Source: Litomosoides sigmodontis (Eukaryota > Nematoda > Chromadorea > Rhabditida > Onchocercidae). Taken from it: a stretch of 64,000 bases of DNA. Position numbers and translations under genes: made by a program. The notes beneath the pieces were generated by a model. The model was not told the origin of the DNA, ran no database searches, and saw only the letters and a list, made by a program, of their open reading frames with translations. Positions 1 through 13,544 of this stretch are shown here, in pieces; within the stretch, counting starts at the first letter, position 1; each line of letters opens with the position of its first letter. The stretch covers positions 5,080,001 to 5,144,000 of the forward strand of contig OY718805.1 of assembly GCA_963070105.1 (NCBI GenBank), in the 5' to 3' direction.

Positions 1-3000
1 CCTTCTCGGCCAGTTGCTTGTTAGAGATCGCCAGAGCATCCATCAGTTTCCCTTCTCCATTTTTTAATAATCTGTTCTGTTCTAGCATTTCATCCAGCCT
101 ACGCTCTAGTTCCTCAATCTTCTCTTGCGCTTCGACAAGCTTTTTGCGAAATTCTTGATTAATTTCATTCTTTTTCTGCAGCTCGCTCATCTGCATAATA
201 CTATCCTCCAACTGTCGTTGCACCTGGATGCATTCTTTCTGTGTATGTTCTAATTTTGTCTTCAGTTCCTCCAAGGCAATCTCACGACTCGTCAATTGAC
301 ATTTTAAATTTACTACTTCATTGCTCACACTCGCTTCTTCACGATCCAACAAAGCTTGTTTCCTGGCTAACTCTTCAACCAGGCTTTCATTCTTCTGCGT
401 AAGTAACATAATTTCTTCAAGAAATTTCGATCTTACTTCATTTACCACTTCGTCCTTTAACCTCTCTTTTTCCATTAACAGTTCTTCATATTTCTTTTTC
501 TGATCAGCACTTTTTTCTTCAACGCTCACATTTTTCTCTTCCAATGTCATGCTATACTTTTCTGTTACACCGAGTTTTTTCCCCAATCCTTCGATCAGTC
601 GTTGCTGTGATTTCAGCTGTTCACTCAAAGATCTATTCCTTTTCTCAAGTTGTTGCACCTCAATTTCTTTTTGTTGAAATTGCCCTCTCAATGCCTCCAT
701 TAACTGCATTTCGTCTTCTACGGTACTACCTCCAGGAACATTTTGCACTTGTTCTTCAAGTAAGATTTGAAACCGTTTTGAAATACCATCTGAAATCCAA
801 TCATTCTCATCAACTAATTTTCTTTTCACTGCCTTTTCCTGTTCCTCCAATCTCTCAGTAAAACTTCCTTCAAATAGTTCGTGATGTATCCCTTCATCTT
901 TATAAGACGTTCTAGTGCATTGGAATTCTTCCTCGAGTCTTCCCTCAAGCTCTTGATCTGAACTTCCCATAAAACCTTTTAGTTGCATATTCTCGTTCTC
1001 TAGTGGCAGTGGTTCTTCACAATTGATTCCACTTATTTTCAATTTCTTATTTTCAAACTTTTCTAATTCTTGCTTATGTTTGGCATCTTTAAGCTGTTCC
1101 ATCTCCAATTCATCTTCTACTTGCTCCACTTTAATCTCACGTTTCGAGCAAGACTGTCCCGAGACTTCCAAATATTTTTTCAAATTTTCGACGTGATTTT
1201 CCATTTTTCCATTTTTCTTTTCAAACTTCTTGCTTGCATTTGATTTTTTCAAAGTTTCCTCCTCTTGAAATTCTAACTCTGTCAGATTAGACATTTTCAT
1301 TTCATCCTTCATCGTGAATCCAGCAATCTGTTGATCGGATGAGGACTGCTGAGGACCATTTTCGAATTTCGAACTATTGACTAATTTTACATCGAAATCT
1401 TCTGGATCCCATGTCCATTCCTTTTTTTCTACATGCATCATTTTCTGTTCCAATGATTGGTTTGAAGATTGTTTTGAAATATGGTTTTGTTGAAATACTG
1501 ATTGTTGGTTGGTATCCGAGGTGGCAGTGCTGTTAGTAGATGCAATGCACTTCGCAATGTGCTCCCTTAACTCGCTAACTTCATTCTGCAGTCTCAAGTT
1601 TGTTTGGGCGAGTTCGGCATTGCATCGGAACAAAGCATCATTGTCGGCTATTTTGATTGTCAAGCGGGCCGCTAAAATGGCTAATTGTAGTTGCGGTGTT
1701 GGAGCTGGTTGTTTGGTTTGTCTTAGCTCACGACAAATCGTGCATGGTGTAGAGCAGTTCCACAGATCACTACCACTACTGCCAGATTGTGCTGCTGCAA
1801 CATCCATTAGAACCTTTTTCGGAGATGGGATGAGGTGCATAAAAATTTAGAAGCCAACTGTGAGAGTATGTGCTTCTTCAATATTGTAATAAATAATTTA
1901 ATAAATCGTTGCTTTTCTCAGCTGGAAAATACGTAAAATCTCATGGCAAAAATTTCCTAGCACAGGTATGTGGTAAGCAAAATTATTGAAAGGTCTAAAT
2001 CCATAAAAAATAAATGTTCATTAGCTGCAACTTTTAGTGTATTCTATGGCAAATAAAACAAGTTTAAAAACTTACCTATTACCCATTTTTTTTATCAGGC
2101 TAATACTTTATAATAAGATATGACTCATGAACAATTAATGATAGTTTTCCTTTTACCAGTTTAAAAAGGACACTATCTCGTTCAGAAGAAAGCCAAATAA
2201 GAAAAAAAGCCCTCGTTCAGAAAAAGGCCAAATAAGTTATAAGGTGACAAAGTAATATTTACACGACGAAGTGCACACTCATTTTTATACTTCTGCATTA
2301 AAATTTGAGAAAAAGGAGGATCAAATGAATAAATCGAAAAGAAGCAACCTGTTGCAGTGCTTTGATCCGTCGCTGAACCAAGCTAAAAATATAATATAGT
2401 CCCTCCAGAAATTAAGGTCCCATCGAAAAATTACCGCAATTATAAGAATGAATTTCACCATGTCGAAAAGTTAAAAATATGAGTTCACGAAAAATTCGTT
2501 CCACAAATTTTCAACGTTTTGCAAGAAATAAATGTAGAAAAATCTACCAGGTCAAGTTTGGCTTGGAGCTGCTGACATCTGATGATGTGTTCGGTTAATG
2601 AAAACTGTGTTGCTTGAAGCAGATCCTCCAGTTTTTTAATTTTCAATTCCGACTCTTCTTTTTCAGAAACATCCTGGAATAAGCAGTATTCCATTTCATT
2701 CTGGTAGCATATAAATTAGAACTAAATTTTTCTGCTTATAACAGTAGTACCAAGCTTGAGAGCAGCTCAAAAAAACCTGTGGCATTTTAATTTCTACATT
2801 TTCATCATTCCTTTCATTTAATAAATCGTCTTGCAGAGCAGTTCTTTCAGATCCCTTCCTGTCTAAAAATTTCGCACTGACACTGTCGACTATCGTTGAC
2901 CACAAATCTGTTTGTGGGACATTTTCCTAAAAAGCACTTATTTGAGTAACTATTTTAGGAAACACGAAACATGTGAATTACTTTTCTTTTAAGATCACGA

Positions 3001-6000
3001 TGGTTATAATTGCCAGAAACTCGAATCACCTCTAAGAGAACGATAAATTCAAGGTGGTCATCAAATTTGTGATACGACTACTGATTACGTTACTAATTTA
3101 CGAAAATTGGATCTGATGAAACTTTTATTGCTTTAGGACAATTTGAAAAGCGAGAGATGTAATTCGGCTTAGTACTCAAGGACTCACTATTAGTATACCA
3201 CTCACAAGTTCCTGCATCGATAAAGTGATTTCGGCATCCTTCATTTCTTTCTCTTTAAACCATCTTACAATCACTTCCTCAGCATACGAATGAACGTTTT
3301 TTAAAATTTCATGCATTTCAACTCGAATTGTCTGTATATTATCCAAAACAACGTCCTTCAAATAAAAAGCTTGGGGAAAACAGTAAGTTCAATGACAACA
3401 CAACAGTAGGTTAAAGGTTCGATTCCTTCTTAAAGTAAGCTGAAAATTTCGTACCCATCCTGTCTTAACAGAAATAAATGCCATTTAAAGAGACACACCT
3501 TCAATAATTTCAAATGCACTTCTCGCAACTCTCTAACATTTTTCAAAGCCACGTAAAGATGCTCCCGCAGTAAATTCCGAACATGCTGCAGTTCCAATAC
3601 CTCTCTATTTAAATCTGCTTTCCGTTGAGCAAGTTCAGTGTTTAAGCACTCGACCTTCTCAGCAGATTCCTTAACCGTTTACCTTGGTAATAGATGCTTG
3701 CCATGATTTAATTCATGTAAAATAAAATAAGCACATATTAAACTAATTATGGTGGGACTAATTTTAATTCATTGAACCTTATCTTTTTGCATGCCACTAC
3801 TACACTAGTCAGAATTATTAAAACAAATCGGAAGTTATAATAAAATTATATGCGAAATTTCTGAAACATAATCATGAACTCTACCTCCATAATTTTGAAG
3901 GAATTGCTATCAACTATTGTCTGTGTGTCGCTGTCAACTTTATGTGCATTAAATCGGGCATATAAAGCGTTATAAGCTTGCTGCAATTGCTGATAGTATT
4001 CCGATAATCTCCCATATGCATTTTCGAGTTCCGTGCGACTATTTTCCATTTGTGCACTCTTTTCTTGCCATTCAACCAAACGACGATTGCTTTCATTCTC
4101 TGCCGCGGCTGCCTAGAATTGGGAAAAGGTTAAGCTTCAGAAAAGTGGCATTTTAATTTACAATCTATAAGTGTCATTGGTTTTCTTCAGGCCACATTCT
4201 TTTGCTCTTCCAAATCATTCTCCCGTTTACCGCGCGTTCAGTAATTTTTCCCTTTGACGTTGTGAAAGCCTATATAGTTTTTCCGATGAGATTTAAATTA
4301 CGTAAGGGTTGTAAGAACTTTTTTACAAATCACTACTTACCATTACCTCAATTAATCTAGTAAAAAATTTCATCCTTTATTTTGAATGATAAGAGGGTCT
4401 AGAGTCTTAATTCTTAAAAACAAAAAATTTACCCCTTTAAGCTGTTCATTTAGCGTCCATATTTCACCTTTAAGGACTTCAACAGCAGTTTCCAAATCGG
4501 CGTTCAGAATCATTAGCTGTCTCACGTCATCTGCTAAGTTCTCATGCATTTGACTTGATCTGCTCGTGCGATTTCCAAATTCAACAATAGAATCATCACG
4601 AATAACCTTGCAGGACGGCTAAAGAATGAAAATTACAATATAAGATCAAAGACAACAAAGGAATGTTGGAACTAAATTTCTAATTTTCGCATTCCCGTTT
4701 TCAACTACTTCCACCATGTTTGTTGATAATAACTAAGATAATCATACAAATTATTCTCATATTTGACGGAACATGAAGATGAGAAATAGAAGATGGCATT
4801 TTGTCCTAGCGTTAAAAAAAAAAGATTGTCCTGGAATTCCATTTTGTAGTTTAGTGCGATGTATCATTAATTGCATAAAAAAACTTTTCTGAACATAAAA
4901 CAGCAATAAAGCTCTTTGAAAGAAATTCAAAACATTCATAGAAATCACACTATGATTGGAACATCAAACCGTTTAATTTTAAACTGTCAAAAGCGCTTCT
5001 AATTTTTTTACCAAGTACAAAGGATCTCTACATCTAACTTCGAAATTTTTTGGGTAAGAAAGTTTCTGAAACACTAAAGCAAACCAACCTCTGAAATCAG
5101 CTTTTGTCCTGTTTCTATGATTTCAGAAAAATCAAAATCGGTTTGCGTTTCGCAATGCAATATAACCGGAAATGAGAGATTTTCTGCTAAAAAGTAAACA
5201 TATTTAACTGAAGGCATTAAAATTCATATGCTTGCACTATTTTATGGAAAATTTTTCCTTCGTGGTTGCACAATAAAATAACATCTACATTCTATGAGAC
5301 CCAATATATACAATTTTGTAGTTCTACACAACAATGTATTTCCTGAAATTAACTCAAAGTTATAGGTATAAAATTTCACTGCTAATTTAAACATTGTTTT
5401 CTAAAGATAAAGTGTGAACTGAAAATTCTGACGTACAGAGCACACCTCATTTGTTATATTAATAACTTCTACGTGAATGAAATATCCAGACCTGCATCCA
5501 TATTTGTGGATGCATCCCGCATCACGTTTTTATGTTCAATGTGCTTATTTAGTAATGGCATTGGTAGAGTTATTGATTGTTTTTCGTTTTCATTAACCAA
5601 TAAAGTTTGCGTCAAGTAAGTATGCTGTGACTGCAACATTTCGATGATGGCATCTTTCTCTCGGCTTCGGCGTTCTAATTCATTACTTAATAAATCCAAC
5701 GCAGCTGTAGATTCAACACACCTGTGTGTTTATATCAAATTAATTGATGAATGCAACTAAAAAATTATTGTTAGCTCATAATACGTGGATAAATTTCTCT
5801 TCGGATACGCACTTTTTTGTAAAAATATTAAAAAGAAACAAAATTTTCATCTTTCCACTCATGAGGCCACATAAAGTTGTAAAAACCTATAGGAATATTA
5901 GATTTTAAGGAAAGTAAATCATAGAAAGTGAAGGCGGTCTAACTGAAAAATTAATGGAACAAGAACAGTAGGCTACAATACCTAAGCTACAATATTTTAG

Positions 6001-9000
6001 TAATTATAATTTAAATATATAATGCGTATGGCAAAAATCTTACAGACAAAAAAAGAACGCTTGCGAAAATCAAACTTTATTTTTAGTGCCTCGTTCTCGT
6101 TTAACACTTTTTGCAGTTCGGTATTCTTTTGTTGAAGAGCTTCAGTTAATCTTTCCATCTGTACCTTCATCTCAACATTTACACTTTTATTATCTGCATC
6201 ATTCGCCATTTCTTCAGCTATTAATAAATCTTCTGCACAGCTAACAAATTCCAACTGTTCATGCTGATGGGTGTTTGAATTCGAAGATGCAACATTTAGA
6301 TTTCCTCTTAGAGAAAGTTGCAGCTGTGATTTATGTTGATCACATTCCACTTGAAGTCGTTGTACATGCGTCTGTAGTCTTTCCAGTTCAGCTTTGCTTT
6401 TTGTCAATGAATTTAAAGCTTCAGATTTTTCTTCAACTATAACTTCAATCTGTTCTTGCAACTGGTCGATTCGTTTATCCCTCTCCTAAATATTGAATAC
6501 TTATTCACTCTTCATTAAAAGTTCCTAAAAGTAAATATATTAAGACAGATATGATTTTATAAAGCACGACAGTCATTTGCTCATTTTAAAAGTCATTTGC
6601 TGACAAGATCCTTAATTTATCAGTTAAAAATCTTACCAAGTTGTAGTCCTATAAATATCAAGCATAATTCTAAAAAAAGTTAGAAATAAAAACCTTATTA
6701 CTATCGTTGTCAGATCTTACATCCGACAAGACAGGCTTTTCAGAACAAATGCCTTCAAGTTTAGTTTTCAAGGCTTGGATCAAAACATCTTTCGAATTGT
6801 TCAAAGCACAAAGAAGGGTCATTTCACGATCCATAAAATCTCGTTGCCTTTGCAGGCCGATAATTTGCGTCTCATATGGAACTACATGCTGTTTTTTATC
6901 ATTGTTCGGAGGCAGTACTACTACAGCTTTTTTATCCCCTTGTAAATGCCGAATAGCTGTTTCGAATTTTTGTTTTTGCGCCTGAAATTTTAGAGCTGAA
7001 TTAAAAATTAAATAAAACTACAAAAACGAAACTCATTCAAAAAAGTCTAAAACTATAAACTCTTGCTAAAGTTACTGTCAACATCGTTCTTCTGTATACA
7101 AAACAAAAGATTTCACGGGTTCTATGCACGGCGTAATATAATACGAAATGAACTTCTGACTATTTTTAACCGAACGACAGTTTTTAACCTGCTAACCTTA
7201 TCATGTTCAAGCTGCTCGGTTTGTTTATCGACGGTATTTTTCAGCTCCGTGATTGTATCCATCATTTCCCTATGCTTGGTGGCTTCACTTTGTTCTCCAG
7301 CAACAACGGATTCTGAACCGGAAGTTTTCCGCGACATATCTTCTTTCCCTTCTAGCAGTATTGTTCTCACTTCTTCCCATCTTGATTCCATTGCTGCCTT
7401 TTCATTATTTAACTGAAAAAATGCCAAAACATTAATAGAAATTTATTAATATTGCTACTGGCACCTTCACCACACAATCGCATAACGATTTTTCGTAATT
7501 TGAACATCACGAAATAAAAACTAATCCTCCAAATGAGTGATATCACTGGACTAGCATAGGAAGCAATGCTGAACAAATCGGAAGGTATTGATATTCATCT
7601 TGCAACTTTTCACTGTTATTCATAAAATATAGCCTCTATTTTGTCTGCAGATTCATAACAGTAAATTTACTAAATAAAAATTTGTATTTTTTACAAAGAA
7701 AGTACTCAAAGTAAACAACTTTTGGACGCTTCTCTAATTTATTATAGTTGGCAAAAATGTTCAACATGCGCCAATAAATTGTATTGAGAAAAGTAACAAG
7801 AAAAATACTTTCAAGCTTTTACTTCCGCATCCTAAACAAAAAATTGAAATCCTTTAATACGATTCGTTGCTGAATCTCAAAATTCTTCAACGGGATTTAA
7901 AATTTGCAGTTGAAACTTGAATATAAAGAATTACCTGCTCTTCCAACATTTGTATTTCCTTATGTACGGCTTCCATTTCATGCATAGCAAATTTCCACTG
8001 CTTCGATTCTTCATTCCATTTATTATTTTCAATTGTTTTCGCTTCCAGTTGCTCATTTTTTAAAACTAATTCCTGCTTAAGGTCATTTAGTTCCTTTTCT
8101 AATGCGCTGGACTGAAAAAAAAAAGGAGGCGCTTGAACAATTCTTCATTGATGTCTGAAGAAATAATTAGCTAATTTATTTAGTTTTCCTATACTGCTAC
8201 ATTAATATAATTAGTTTCTTTATATGAATGAAAAATTTCAGTACTAATAATGTTAATTTTAACCGCATAATGCTACTATCATTACACGACAAATTTATAA
8301 GAAATCAACCCCAACAAATGGGGAAACGCACCCTCACATAGGTCCGCAACTGTAAACTACCATTTTTATTAAACACAGATACTTCAGTAATGACACTTCA
8401 GTATCCTATTTCACTTTCAATTACTATCTCTCAAAAATTCTTTTCTTGGCATTTTTTACCTTAGCTAAGAATTTGGAGTGTAATGATTCCTGAAGTTTCT
8501 TTTGCTGAGCACAATTTTGACGAGCTTGTTCAGCCTTTTTATCCGCTTGCCGTGCTCGTATTTCAGCTTTCTCTAACTTTTCTTTAGCATCTTTCAACTC
8601 ACATTCCAATTCAAAATTAATGCAACCCATTTGAACAATCTTCTCCTTCACTAAGGAGCATTCTTCACGAGTTGAATTCAACTCAGTTCGCATACTATTT
8701 ACTAGCTTCTCGTCATACTGATTCTCTGAAATATTTCCATTGTAATTCATGATAGTTGATGTTTACGAAAAGACTTATCTTTTATAATAACAATGAACAA
8801 CACTTCTAGCAAGCTACCAAATAGCTCCGTTATCCAGAACGCATTCGAAGCAATGTATTTGAAACTAATGAATTTAATTTGGATTATGGATGAATTATTG
8901 AAGCAGAACATCACCATATGCAGATGCCGAATTTTCTGGTGCTGACCATTGCAAGGGTCCCGCAATTTCCTGGCATTCATTAGTTCGTCCCTTTAAAAGG

Positions 9001-9793
9001 ATTATTAAAATCTCTTTTACGTAGGCCAAGCAATAGTCGGATGAATTATACAAACCAAAAAGAATTAGGATAAACAGATTTAATGAACAGTATTACTAGT
9101 TTTGTTTACCACTGGATTCTTCTAGCTTTGTATGGATAAAGAAAAAGTGGTGCATTACCACTTGGGGAACTAAGTTGAAAGCGCCTCCTGAACTGACCAA
9201 GCTTGACATAACTTCCGCTGCACAAGAGACGGGAGTAACAGAAGCAACAACAGAAGCGTCCGACACATTTTTGCCTAATTGATTTAGTCGATATTCGAGC
9301 TCTTCATTTCGAGTTAGCAGGACAATCTTCTCTGCTTCTAATGAATTGATTCTCCGACTTAAAGCCTTTATGTGCAGTTTTTCATCTGAAATTGGATGAT
9401 TTAAAAAACCCAAAGTTCAACAAAGACTTCAAATGCATATTTGGTCGGAATCGTGTAAATCTGTATAGATACTGTTATTAAAATCACAATCAGCTAGAGA
9501 GAGACACAAAAAGGACTTCTCAAACCCTTCCCTACCACTCCCATATTTGTCCTTTTTGGATAACGAGCTTTCTTCCAGTCTCTTCCAACTTGCAATGTAG
9601 AAGTTATCTAAAACAGACAGATTTTGATGGAGTAATTCTCCCACTCCATCTTTTTCATTTGAAAACTTTCTTTAACAATAGAGAGCACTGAAGAGGAGGA
9701 TTTGATTGCTTAGACATCACGCATGGATGCTGCTATTAATTCAGCAGCGCATTTGCACCATCCACAGTACGAGGCGTTCAGTTGTTTTTCCAT
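1..9793 (-). CDS. Giant coiled-coil protein A (3' end beyond window)
   Basis: Unrecognised long coiled-coil protein, at least 1650 residues, running off the left edge. Phase-consistent exons: 9793-9721, 9607-9536, 9385-9159, 8969-8915, 8725-8460, 8111-7935, 7412-7197, 6981-6694, 6485-6076, 5721-5492, 5186-5089, 4618-4433, 4112-3885, 3669-3499, 3355-3206, 2926-2777, 2673-2548, 2382-2349, 1794-<1. The ATG at 9793 has an in-frame stop just upstream. The N-terminus carries Cys 10, 13 and 15 (CGWCKC); most later exons are charged Glu/Lys/Gln/Leu heptad sequence without signal peptide or membrane segment. The last exon is one open frame of about 600 codons and opens with another Cys group (C-x3-C-x2-C). 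The link from 2349 to 1794 uses a weak acceptor; the frame could instead start as a separate gene at the ATG at 1807. The acceptor at 3670 is also pyrimidine-poor. Golgin, centrosomal or motor-adaptor roles are all possible; none is shown. Confidence 0.75.
2177..2236. repeat. Short tandem duplication in an intron
   Basis: Two near-identical 25-nt copies, 2177-2201 and 2212-2236, spaced 35 nt apart; each starts CTCGTTCAGAA and ends CCAAATAAG. They lie between the last two exons of coiled-coil gene A. Confidence 0.7.
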
Positions 9794-11952
9794 TTGATTT
9801 TATCTCCACTTAAAAATATTTCACTCCTCTAACGCATCAGAAGGTAGAAGAATATCATTTTCAAAGATTCGCCACTTTTGAAATGCCTCAAAAACTATTC
9901 ACTTGTCTCTCTTTGCAGGTAACACGGGGAGAAACAACCAGTTGCTGTTGCAATTCCATCGGCAGTGAACAAATCGATCAGTGTACCTTCTTCCTCTCTC
10001 AAACTTCTTCGCATTGTCTCTTCGCATTGAAAGTCTATCAGCTTCTATCAGAATTCAAATTTCTGAATGTTTTCACTTTGGAAACACTCCAGAAATCCTA
10101 CCACTTGATGTTTCCGTCTGACATGTCTGCCAAACAGAGAGAATAGCGACTGTCACTGCGATTCTTCAATATTGGGCCGTTGCCGCCGAAGGACGAACGG
10201 AGGAGGGGACAGCGGTGAGCGCCTCACTTTCATCAGTCGGTCTAAACTCTAAATTCTGTTCCGCTTCTTCGAAGGGAGGGAGAAGCAAAAATGAAGGGTC
10301 ACTTCTTGTGAGAGTTGTAATTGTATAATGAATTCCACTCCACTCAAACTTGAATTATTGCTTGCTAATCCTTCTCTCTCTCCCATTGTGTCGTATATGC
10401 ACCACAGGGTAACAAAACTGCAACGAACTCATCCGTCTTACTCACTCTTCCTTTAGTCCATTGATAGCTAGCTAATCGGCAAGCAATTCGAATAAATTCC
10501 AACTTTATATTTCTTGCTTTTTCCTTCTGACGATCCATGAATGTCACTCTCTCAACAGCACCTTTTTTCTCTTCTTATGTCCAACTGTTTGACTTGACGA
10601 TTACTCACAATCTGTAGCGTTAATCATCGCTGTACACCAAACTTTGTAACGCTCCAGAGGAATGAATGCCTTTCGCCATCGTATTGATGAATAGCTCTTC
10701 AGTATGTCGATTTTTGTTCAATTCCCGGATGAAAATGCAAAAAAATGACTTTATCACAAACGGTTCCAAACTGAAGAGAAAAAGTTTCATATTTCCATTT
10801 TTCCAATTTATTTCTTCGATGTTTTCCATAACCACCAGCCATCGTATCCCTTTAATTCATCTCTTTACAAGGTACTAATTTTCTATCACAGTACTAGACT
10901 GAATTTAGAATGCGGCTTCTTTCTCAGATCTTTTTCTCGAACTTAAAAGTAGACTTCGGCAGAATCTTTTATTCTTGGAAATGAAGGATGACGGATGTTT
11001 TCATACTTTACGCGAAAACGAAGCTTTTATTTTCCCTTTCCCCTTTTTCTCCCACGAATTTGCGGAAAATATCCATTTAGCTCTTTGGACAATATTGCTT
11101 GAATCATATCAACCACCACCATATTTTACAGCTCCACAGTTAATCGCTAATTGGCTTTGATGGGTATGTTTCGTCTTCCTTATCTTTTTGTTTAACTAAC
11201 GGCGCTGATGTCTTTCGGTTGCGTTCGCGTGCGAGAGGACGAACTAGCGTCGCACGTCATAACCCAACTGACACGCTAACGATGTGGTTCCTTATTATCA
11301 GATGCCGTATCGTATCGTTGCTAAGTTTATTTAATCACACAACTAAAACTCATCCTTCATTTCTTGTTACACAAAATGCAATTTACGCTTTAATCGCACT
11401 TATTTCTTATATTCTCATCTGCGATGGTGTCATTGCTTTTCATTGTAATGTGAAGCAAAGATAGCTTTGTGATCTCTTATCATTATTGGTAGGTTTAACC
11501 GTCTGTATGTTACGATAATTCGAGGGACAGAGAAATACCTTCGGTTGTTTCGGAATTGCAGTTATGTGATTGAATATTTCAACTGTTTAGGAATGACACT
11601 ACAGAATAGTACACTGCAGTGCACGACGTTAGCCACGGCACTTCTACTGAAATTGCCACTAATTTATTGATATTGCTAATCTATCACTCATTAACGATTA
11701 TTCAGTAATTATTAAGCGGTCGAATGCGGTCAAAAAGTACAACTACCGAAGAGAAGCTTAATTAGTTAGAGGATGCTATATATCAGTTTATGCTATATAT
11801 CAGAGAGCGACAAAATTTGATCTCATCCTGGTTCCCGAAAACATCACTTTCTGAATTCCTGAATATTTCATTTGCAAAATTTTTGATGCTAAATGAAAAT
11901 AGCTGCTTAAAGTCTGTAACGATAGCGATTACGATCGTAAAGTGTCACGGTG
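9794..11952. other. Intergenic, divergent promoter region
   Basis: About 2.1 kb between the start of coiled-coil gene A (minus) and the BRI3-like gene (plus). It should hold both promoters. Open frames here show no family resemblance or supporting splice structure. I see no RNA gene. Confidence 0.5.
11773..11803. repeat. 14-nt direct repeat upstream of BRI3-like gene
   Basis: ATGCTATATATCAG occurs at 11773-11786 and again at 11790-11803, about 150 nt before the BRI3-like start codon. It is either a chance duplication or a paired regulatory site. Confidence 0.5.
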
Positions 11953-12513
11953 ATGGCAGTTTGTCCAGTGTGCAAAGTAGATAGCGTGAGAAAACGACTA
12001 ACGTGGAGTGGTTTGTTACACGGTATACTATGTTTCCCATGTGGTATCTATTGCTGTGTAAAAAGTCGCGTATGGTTCTGTCCACTATGTACCAACGAGG
12101 TAAAGATCGCTTTTAGTGGAAGTGTGCATATATTAGCTAACAAAAGCAGTGTGGTAATAACTTGAATTAAGTTTTCGAGTCAGTTAAACATCTAGCATTT
12201 TTACAACCTAATTTTATCACTGTTTCCTTTACGGTTCAAAAAAAAGTTTAACAGATGATATAAAATCGAAATAGAGGACACTACTGGACACTTCCTTGTA
12301 AATTAATGCGAGAAAATTGTATAACTATAATTTCAATCTTATAGAACCTTTCAGGTCAACTATTCCGATGGAAGACAGCCATCTTTTGGTAGGAATTATC
12401 GCTGCTATAAGTCATTTGAAAAAGTGGGTATTGGTATAAATGATCAAGAACACGGTGCTCCGAAAAGCCAAATTATTACGAGTTGGGCAAAAACAGTTTC
12501 TGGCTGTAGCTAA
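11953..12513 (+). CDS. BRI3/LITAF-like zinc-ribbon membrane protein
   Basis: Two exons, 11953-12099 and 12355-12513, joined in phase 0, give 101 residues. Residues 4-7 are CPVC and 43-46 are CPLC; a hydrophobic, Cys-rich stretch at about 19-36 lies between them. That layout (Cys pair, membrane-inserted segment, Cys pair) is the brain protein I3 (BRI3) and LITAF pattern, in which the pairs bind zinc and the loop dips into the endosomal/lysosomal membrane. The first exon resembles BRI3 more closely. Oddities: only three residues precede the first Cys pair, so the Pro/Tyr-rich tail of vertebrate BRI3 is absent, and a 52-residue polar tail follows the second pair. A missed upstream exon could supply the N-terminus. 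It sits between two minus-strand coiled-coil genes and faces gene B tail to tail. Confidence 0.7.
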
Positions 12514-13544
12514 TCTATTAATTCTACAACACTGGTATTGAAGCAGTAACTTCCACTTATTGTTTGTTTAACTACTTCTTGCACCATTTACTTCTCATGT
12601 CAACTGCTGACCTTCGACTTTTATGCATAGCTCTGTTACTCAGATTTTTGTATATTTCATTGTTATCTTCTCAAACTGGTATTCCTTTTCTTTGTTTATA
12701 AGTTAAACATCGCTCTTTTCCAGTTTTCAAGGAAACGATGTATTTTTTAGAAAAAAATCCAAATAAAAACACTTAGAGTCCAATATTTTGAAAATGTACT
12801 TATTGCAAATTGTGCGTGAGACAGTCTTCTGACTTATGTCTTTCAGCACTTTGTAATTATATCCAGTTATTCAAATTACATTGGGACTTTGTTGCTAGTC
12901 AGTGTTATATTATTTCATACCACTTTTTCTCGGCATATAGTTAATTCTACATCCCTCAATTCTAAAATTTCCTTGATTCGAAAATTTTCTTATCTAATAA
13001 GAGTGGATATTTGAATTGACTAAGGTGAAGAGCAATGCAGAAAACACTAATTAATATCCACTGCATTACAACATATTTCGATATTCTTTTTCCATTTTTC
13101 TCCTGTCAAATATTTAAGGTTTGTTAACTGAATATAAAACTTGTTTACCATTGCTCACTGTACTATGCTCGAATAAAAGCATGAGTTCTTGCTCTACTCC
13201 CATGTGCACGAAAACTTGTGAAATTGCTTAGATTAATACCGATTCCTGAGTGAAATAAAATTTCTAACTTTCGAACACTTAATCTAGGGTATTTGACATG
13301 AAAGCAAACGTTCTAGCTGATGTGTAATACCTCTCTTAGATGACAAGAACCTCAGATTTCCGAAGATCTTTCTCAATTCGCAGTCATTCAGTTATGGGAG
13401 ATCGGTTTTCCTGGTATTATGATGATTTTCACATGGTGTTTTAAAATGAATGATTGGGGAAGATATATTATACACATCATAATTATTTCGCATCTCTTTT
13501 CGTCTTCTAAAATCGTCTTTCTTCGTTCTTTTGCCACTCTTATT
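12514..13544. other. Intergenic between convergent genes
   Basis: About 1 kb between the stop codons of the BRI3-like gene and coiled-coil gene B. It holds a poly(A) signal for the former; I see no further gene. Confidence 0.5.
12762..12767 (+). terminator. Candidate poly(A) signal, BRI3-like gene
   Basis: AATAAA about 250 nt after the stop codon, in an A-rich setting. Confidence 0.4.

Noticed and set aside
1509..1850. Plus-strand 113-codon frame near the left edge
   Set aside because: Antisense shadow of the 600-codon coiled-coil exon of gene A.
3405..3430. tRNA-like B box (GGTTCGATTCC)
   Set aside because: No matching A box or cloverleaf arms upstream; it lies in an intron of coiled-coil gene A.
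9883..10146. 87-codon plus-strand frame between the divergent genes
   Set aside because: Lies in the promoter region of gene A, resembles no protein and has no exon chain.
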